DNA from: Chryseobacterium oranimense | GTDB lineage: Bacteria > Bacteroidota > Bacteroidia > Flavobacteriales > Weeksellaceae | NCBI RefSeq assembly: GCF_025244725.1 | Contig: NZ_CP104203.1 | Span: 682,001 to 746,000 of the forward strand | Length of the DNA stretch: 64,000 bases | Direction of reading: 5' to 3' | Shown here: positions 61,121 through 64,000 of the stretch, one piece after another | How the letters are laid out: each line of letters starts with the position of its first letter | Position numbering within the stretch: position 1 is the stretch's first letter | The notes under the pieces: model-generated | Databases searched by the model: none | Seen by the model: the letters and a program-made list of their open reading frames with translations, nothing else | Told to the model about the DNA's origin: nothing | Program-made: the position numbers and the translations under genes

Positions 61121-63448
61121 ATGAAAAAGTTAATTGTAATGGCAACCCTGGCCCTTTCTCCCGTGTTTTCTGCACAGGAAATGGTAACCAAGCCGGTTCA
61201 GTCTTATCAGACCGCTCAGTATCAGGCGAAGAAAAAAGCTTTCGTAGAAAATCTTTTGTCTAAAATGACCTTAGATGAAAAGATTGGTCAGCTCAACCTG
61301 CCGACTTCCGGAGATTTTACCACAGGACAGGCTCAGAGCTCGGATATCGGGAAAAAAGTGGAGCAGGGACTGGTAGGAGGATTATTCAATATAAAAGGAG
61401 CCGAAAAAATTAAAGCAGTTCAGAAAGTGGCCATAGAAAAAAGCCGTCTGAAAATTCCTTTGATCTTCGGAATGGATGTAATTCACGGTTATGAAACCAC
61501 TTTCCCGATTCCGTTAGGCCTTGCTGCTTCCTGGGATATGAATATTGTACAGCAGTCTGCAAGAGTAGCGGCAAAAGAAGCTTCCTCAGACGGGATCAAC
61601 TGGACCTTCTCGCCAATGGTGGATATTTCCCGTGAACCAAGATGGGGTAGAGTTTCTGAAGGTTCCGGAGAAGACCCTTACTTAGGAAGTGAAGTTTCTA
61701 AAAATATGGTATATGGCTATCAGGGAAAAGATCTTTCTGCTGGTAACACCATTTTGGCCTGTGTAAAGCATTTTGCACTCTATGGAGCAGGTGAAGCGGG
61801 TCGTGATTACAATACGGTAGATATGAGCCACGTAAGAATGTTCAACGAATATTTTCCACCTTACAAAGCAGCTGTAGATGCAGGAGTAGCTTCCGTAATG
61901 GCCTCTTTTAATGAAGTGGATGGGGTTCCGGCAACCGGAAATAAATGGCTTCAGACCGATGTATTGAGAAAATTATGGAACTTCAAAGGTTTTGTTGTGA
62001 CTGACTATACAGGAATCAACGAAATGACAGAACATGGAATGGGAGATCTTCAGCAGGTATCCGCTTTAGCCCTGAAAGCCGGAGTAGATATGGATATGGT
62101 AGGGGAAGGATTTTTAACCACCCTTAAAAAATCCCTGGACGAAGGAAAAGTTACACAGGCTGAAATTGATATGGCGGCAAGAAGAATTCTGGAAGCAAAA
62201 TATGACCTTGGATTATTCGATGATCCTTATCGGTACGGAGATGCAAAACTGGCTGCAAAAGAAGTGTATAATATGGAAAACCGTAACATCGCAAGAAGTG
62301 CAGCAGCCCAGTCCATGGTTTTATTAAAAAACGAAAACCAGGTGTTACCATTGAAAAAATCCGGTACAGTAGCTGTGATCGGGCCATTGGTGAACAACTC
62401 TCTGAATATGGCCGGAACCTGGAGTGTTGCCACAAAACACGCTGCCTCAGTTTCACTAATGCAGGGACTTCAGGCTAATTATGGAAAAGAAGTGAAATTC
62501 CTTTCAGCAAAAGGAGCAAACATAGATTACGATGCTAAATTAGAAGATATTTATGCGGCTCATGGTAAAAAAACAGACCGCGATAACCGTTCTAAAGAAG
62601 AATTACTGAAAGAAGCTGTTGATATAGCCAACAAAGCAGACGTTATTGTTCTGGCAATTGGAGAATCTGCAGAAATGAGCGGCGAGTCTTCTTCAAGAAC
62701 AGAGATTACAATTCCACAGTCCCAGGTTGATTTATTAAATGAACTGAAAAAAACAGGAAAACCTATTGCAATGGTACTTTACACAGGACGTCCGCTGGCT
62801 TTGACCAATGTAAAAGATATACCTGATGCTATCCTGAACGCATGGTTTGCAGGTTCAGAAGCTGGAAATGCTATTTCGGATGTTCTGTTCGGGAAAGTAA
62901 ATCCTTCAGGAAAGCTTCCGATGACCTTCCCAAGAAGCTTGGGACAGGTTCCGATCTACTATAACGCAAAAAATACAGGTCGCCCGCTAAGTCAGGACAA
63001 AGTTGATAAGTGTGTATACGAAAGATTCCGTTCAAACTATATGGATGAATGTAATACTCCTTTGTATCCGTTCGGGTATGGTTTGAGCTATTCTAAATTC
63101 AGCTATTCCGATCTGTCCGTTTCAAATTCCAACCCAAAAGGAAATCAGACCATTCAGGCTTCAGTAACCGTTACCAATTCCGGAAACTACGACGGGGCTG
63201 AGGTGGTACAGCTGTACATCAGGGATATGGTAGGAAGCATTACCAGACCTGTAAAAGAGCTGAAAGGATTCCAGAAAGTATTCCTGAAAAAAGGAGAATC
63301 TAAAAAAGTAACCTTTGACATTACCCCGGAAAGTCTGAAATTCTACAATGGAGAGTTGAAATTTGACTGGGAACCAGGAGATTTTGATATCATGGTCGGA
63401 ACCAATTCTGATGAAGTGAAACACTCAAAGATCAATTGGACTAAATAA
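61121..63448 (+). CDS. GH3 beta-glucosidase (periplasmic)
   Basis: 775 residues with a signal peptide (SPVFSAQ). The N-terminal TIM barrel includes FGMDVIHGYETTFPIPLGLA, EPRWGRVSEGSGEDPYLG, KHFALYGAGEAGRDYN and the nucleophile D295 in VVTDYTGINE. A second sandwich domain has SAEMSGESSSRTEI as the acid/base region, and a fibronectin III-like C-terminus (VTVTNSGNYDGAEVVQLY) ends the protein. It is BglX-like. In this context it probably releases glucose from sophoro-oligosaccharides; other beta-linkages are possible. Confidence 0.92.
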   Translation: MKKLIVMATLALSPVFSAQEMVTKPVQSYQTAQYQAKKKAFVENLLSKMTLDEKIGQLNLPTSGDFTTGQAQSSDIGKKVEQGLVGGLFNIKGAEKIKAVQKVAIEKSRLKIPLIFGMDVIHGYETTFPIPLGLAASWDMNIVQQSARVAAKEASSDGINWTFSPMVDISREPRWGRVSEGSGEDPYLGSEVSKNMVYGYQGKDLSAGNTILACVKHFALYGAGEAGRDYNTVDMSHVRMFNEYFPPYKAAVDAGVASVMASFNEVDGVPATGNKWLQTDVLRKLWNFKGFVVTDYTGINEMTEHGMGDLQQVSALALKAGVDMDMVGEGFLTTLKKSLDEGKVTQAEIDMAARRILEAKYDLGLFDDPYRYGDAKLAAKEVYNMENRNIARSAAAQSMVLLKNENQVLPLKKSGTVAVIGPLVNNSLNMAGTWSVATKHAASVSLMQGLQANYGKEVKFLSAKGANIDYDAKLEDIYAAHGKKTDRDNRSKEELLKEAVDIANKADVIVLAIGESAEMSGESSSRTEITIPQSQVDLLNELKKTGKPIAMVLYTGRPLALTNVKDIPDAILNAWFAGSEAGNAISDVLFGKVNPSGKLPMTFPRSLGQVPIYYNAKNTGRPLSQDKVDKCVYERFRSNYMDECNTPLYPFGYGLSYSKFSYSDLSVSNSNPKGNQTIQASVTVTNSGNYDGAEVVQLYIRDMVGSITRPVKELKGFQKVFLKKGESKKVTFDITPESLKFYNGELKFDWEPGDFDIMVGTNSDEVKHSKINWTK

Positions 63449-63456
63449 TAATAACC

Positions 63457-63479
63457 AAAGCCACTCAAAGAGTGGCTTT
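63457..63479 (+). terminator. Terminator of the GH3 gene and locus
   Basis: AAAGCCACTC (63457-63466) pairs with GAGTGGCTTT (63470-63479), loop AAA, ending TTTTTT. Confidence 0.9.
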
Positions 63480-63534
63480 TTTCCGCATTTGGCATGATTT
63501 TTAATGGCACAGTGGTAGCTTTAATATAATAATT

Positions 63535-63921
63535 ATGAAAAAAACGATTTTACTTGGCACAGTATTCATGGGATCTTTCCTGTTTGCACAGACAGTGGGC
63601 GGAGATAGAGATGCACATGGATGTATAGGTTCGGCGGGGTATACTTACTCTCAAATTAAAAAAGATTGTGTAAGAGTTTTTGAGCAGAAGATTAAATTGA
63701 CAGAAGTGGCTCCTAAAGGCAGCTCTACTTCAATGGCTGCCGTTATTTTCAGTAAGGATATGAAAAAAGCTGAAGTTTTTATTCCGGATACAGACGGAGA
63801 AAGCCTGATCCTTACAAGAGTGGGAAAAGGTAAAATCTGGAAGAAAGATGACTATGTTTTGGTTCCTTTCAAGAAAGACGGATATCAGCTTAAAAAAGAC
63901 AATGTTGTGATTTATCAGTAA
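63535..63921 (+). CDS. Small secreted protein
   Basis: 128 residues with a signal peptide (LLGTVFMGSFLFAQ). The mature part has GDRDAHGCIGSAGYTYSQIKKDCV with two Cys, then beta-rich KAEVFIPDTDGESLILTRVG and a GKIWKKDDYVLVPFKKDGYQLK tail. The first Cys-containing segment is a pattern seen in small secreted Bacteroidota proteins, function unknown. It is monocistronic, bounded by two terminators. Confidence 0.7.
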   Translation: MKKTILLGTVFMGSFLFAQTVGGDRDAHGCIGSAGYTYSQIKKDCVRVFEQKIKLTEVAPKGSSTSMAAVIFSKDMKKAEVFIPDTDGESLILTRVGKGKIWKKDDYVLVPFKKDGYQLKKDNVVIYQ

Positions 63922-63944
63922 ATCCGGATTTTATGAAATATAAT

Positions 63945-63970
63945 AGAGACTGCCTGTTAAGGCGGTCTCT
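63945..63970 (+). terminator. Terminator after the small secreted protein gene
   Basis: AGAGACTGCCT (63945-63955) pairs with AGGCGGTCTCT (63960-63970), one G-U, loop GTTA, then TTGTTTTAA. Confidence 0.85.
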
Positions 63971-64000
63971 TTGTTTTAATAGTATAGAAGAAAAACAAAG

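Noticed and set aside
1..64000. CRISPR arrays, rRNA genes and complete insertion sequences
   Set aside because: None seen: no regular spaced repeats, no rRNA-like conserved blocks and no intact transposase gene in either strand.

Overview
The window looks like a chromosomal segment from a flavobacterium of the Chryseobacterium type (Bacteroidota). Pointers are SusC/SusD outer-membrane pairs, many short lipoprotein signals, TAnnTTTG-type -7 boxes instead of sigma70 -10 boxes, scarce Shine-Dalgarno sequences, AT-rich intergenic DNA, and housekeeping genes of flavobacterial flavour (recF beside a DUF721 gene, mtgA, an A2M-family gene, ecotin).

Layout. 1-3.3 kb: leftward operon of a 43-residue lysine-rich protein, a GH130-type glycosidase/phosphorylase and a GT4 glycosyltransferase cut by the window edge. 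3.4-5.6 kb: a small AraC-type regulator, an orphan gene, a divergent CinA-like protein and the C-terminal stump of an NRAMP transporter. 5.85-12.9 kb: an AT-rich inserted module bounded by a 15-bp direct repeat. It carries a large nuclease-STAND ATPase-helical-repeat protein, a second protein with a PD-(D/E)xK nuclease core and a truncated serine recombinase that ends inside a tRNA-Lys relic. This is a candidate undescribed two-gene defence system. 12.97-23.1 kb: four tandem transcription units, each preceded by a copy of the same 41-bp element placed exactly 58 nt before a -7-like box. They encode paired paralogues (two acetoacetate-decarboxylase-like proteins, two NAD-dependent epimerase-like proteins, two DJ-1/PfpI proteins) plus an aldehyde dehydrogenase, a nitroreductase, an alpha/beta hydrolase and an AraC regulator that probably drives all four. 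23.7 kb: tRNA-Arg(ACG), whose 3' end is echoed by the island boundary sequences. 

23.8-36.6 kb: iron/cobalamin-type binding lipoprotein, MtgA, a Gcr-like membrane protein, a Cys-rich leader-type peptide, DUF721, a frameshifted four-helix-bundle protein, RecF, a UbiA-like membrane protein and a 1958-residue alpha-2-macroglobulin-like protein. 36.8-41.3 kb: ecotin, then a TolC/HlyD/ABC-2 permease export operon without an ATPase gene. 41.5-50.8 kb: a run of small genes (DinB-like, VOC, SRPBCC, GNAT, DUF1398, DUF2490), bestrophin, a CPA1 antiporter and glutaminyl cyclase. 51-54.1 kb: secreted propeller-like protein, deoxynucleoside kinase, ArsC-like protein, DUF493 and DUF4197. 54.5-63.5 kb: a polysaccharide utilization locus (SusC, SusD, GH144-type glucanase, esterase, GH3), most simply read as a beta-1,2-glucan locus: binding and import by SusCD, endo-cleavage by the GH144 lipoprotein, and release of glucose by GH3. 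A small secreted protein closes the window.

All functional calls come from reading motifs by eye. No database search was possible.
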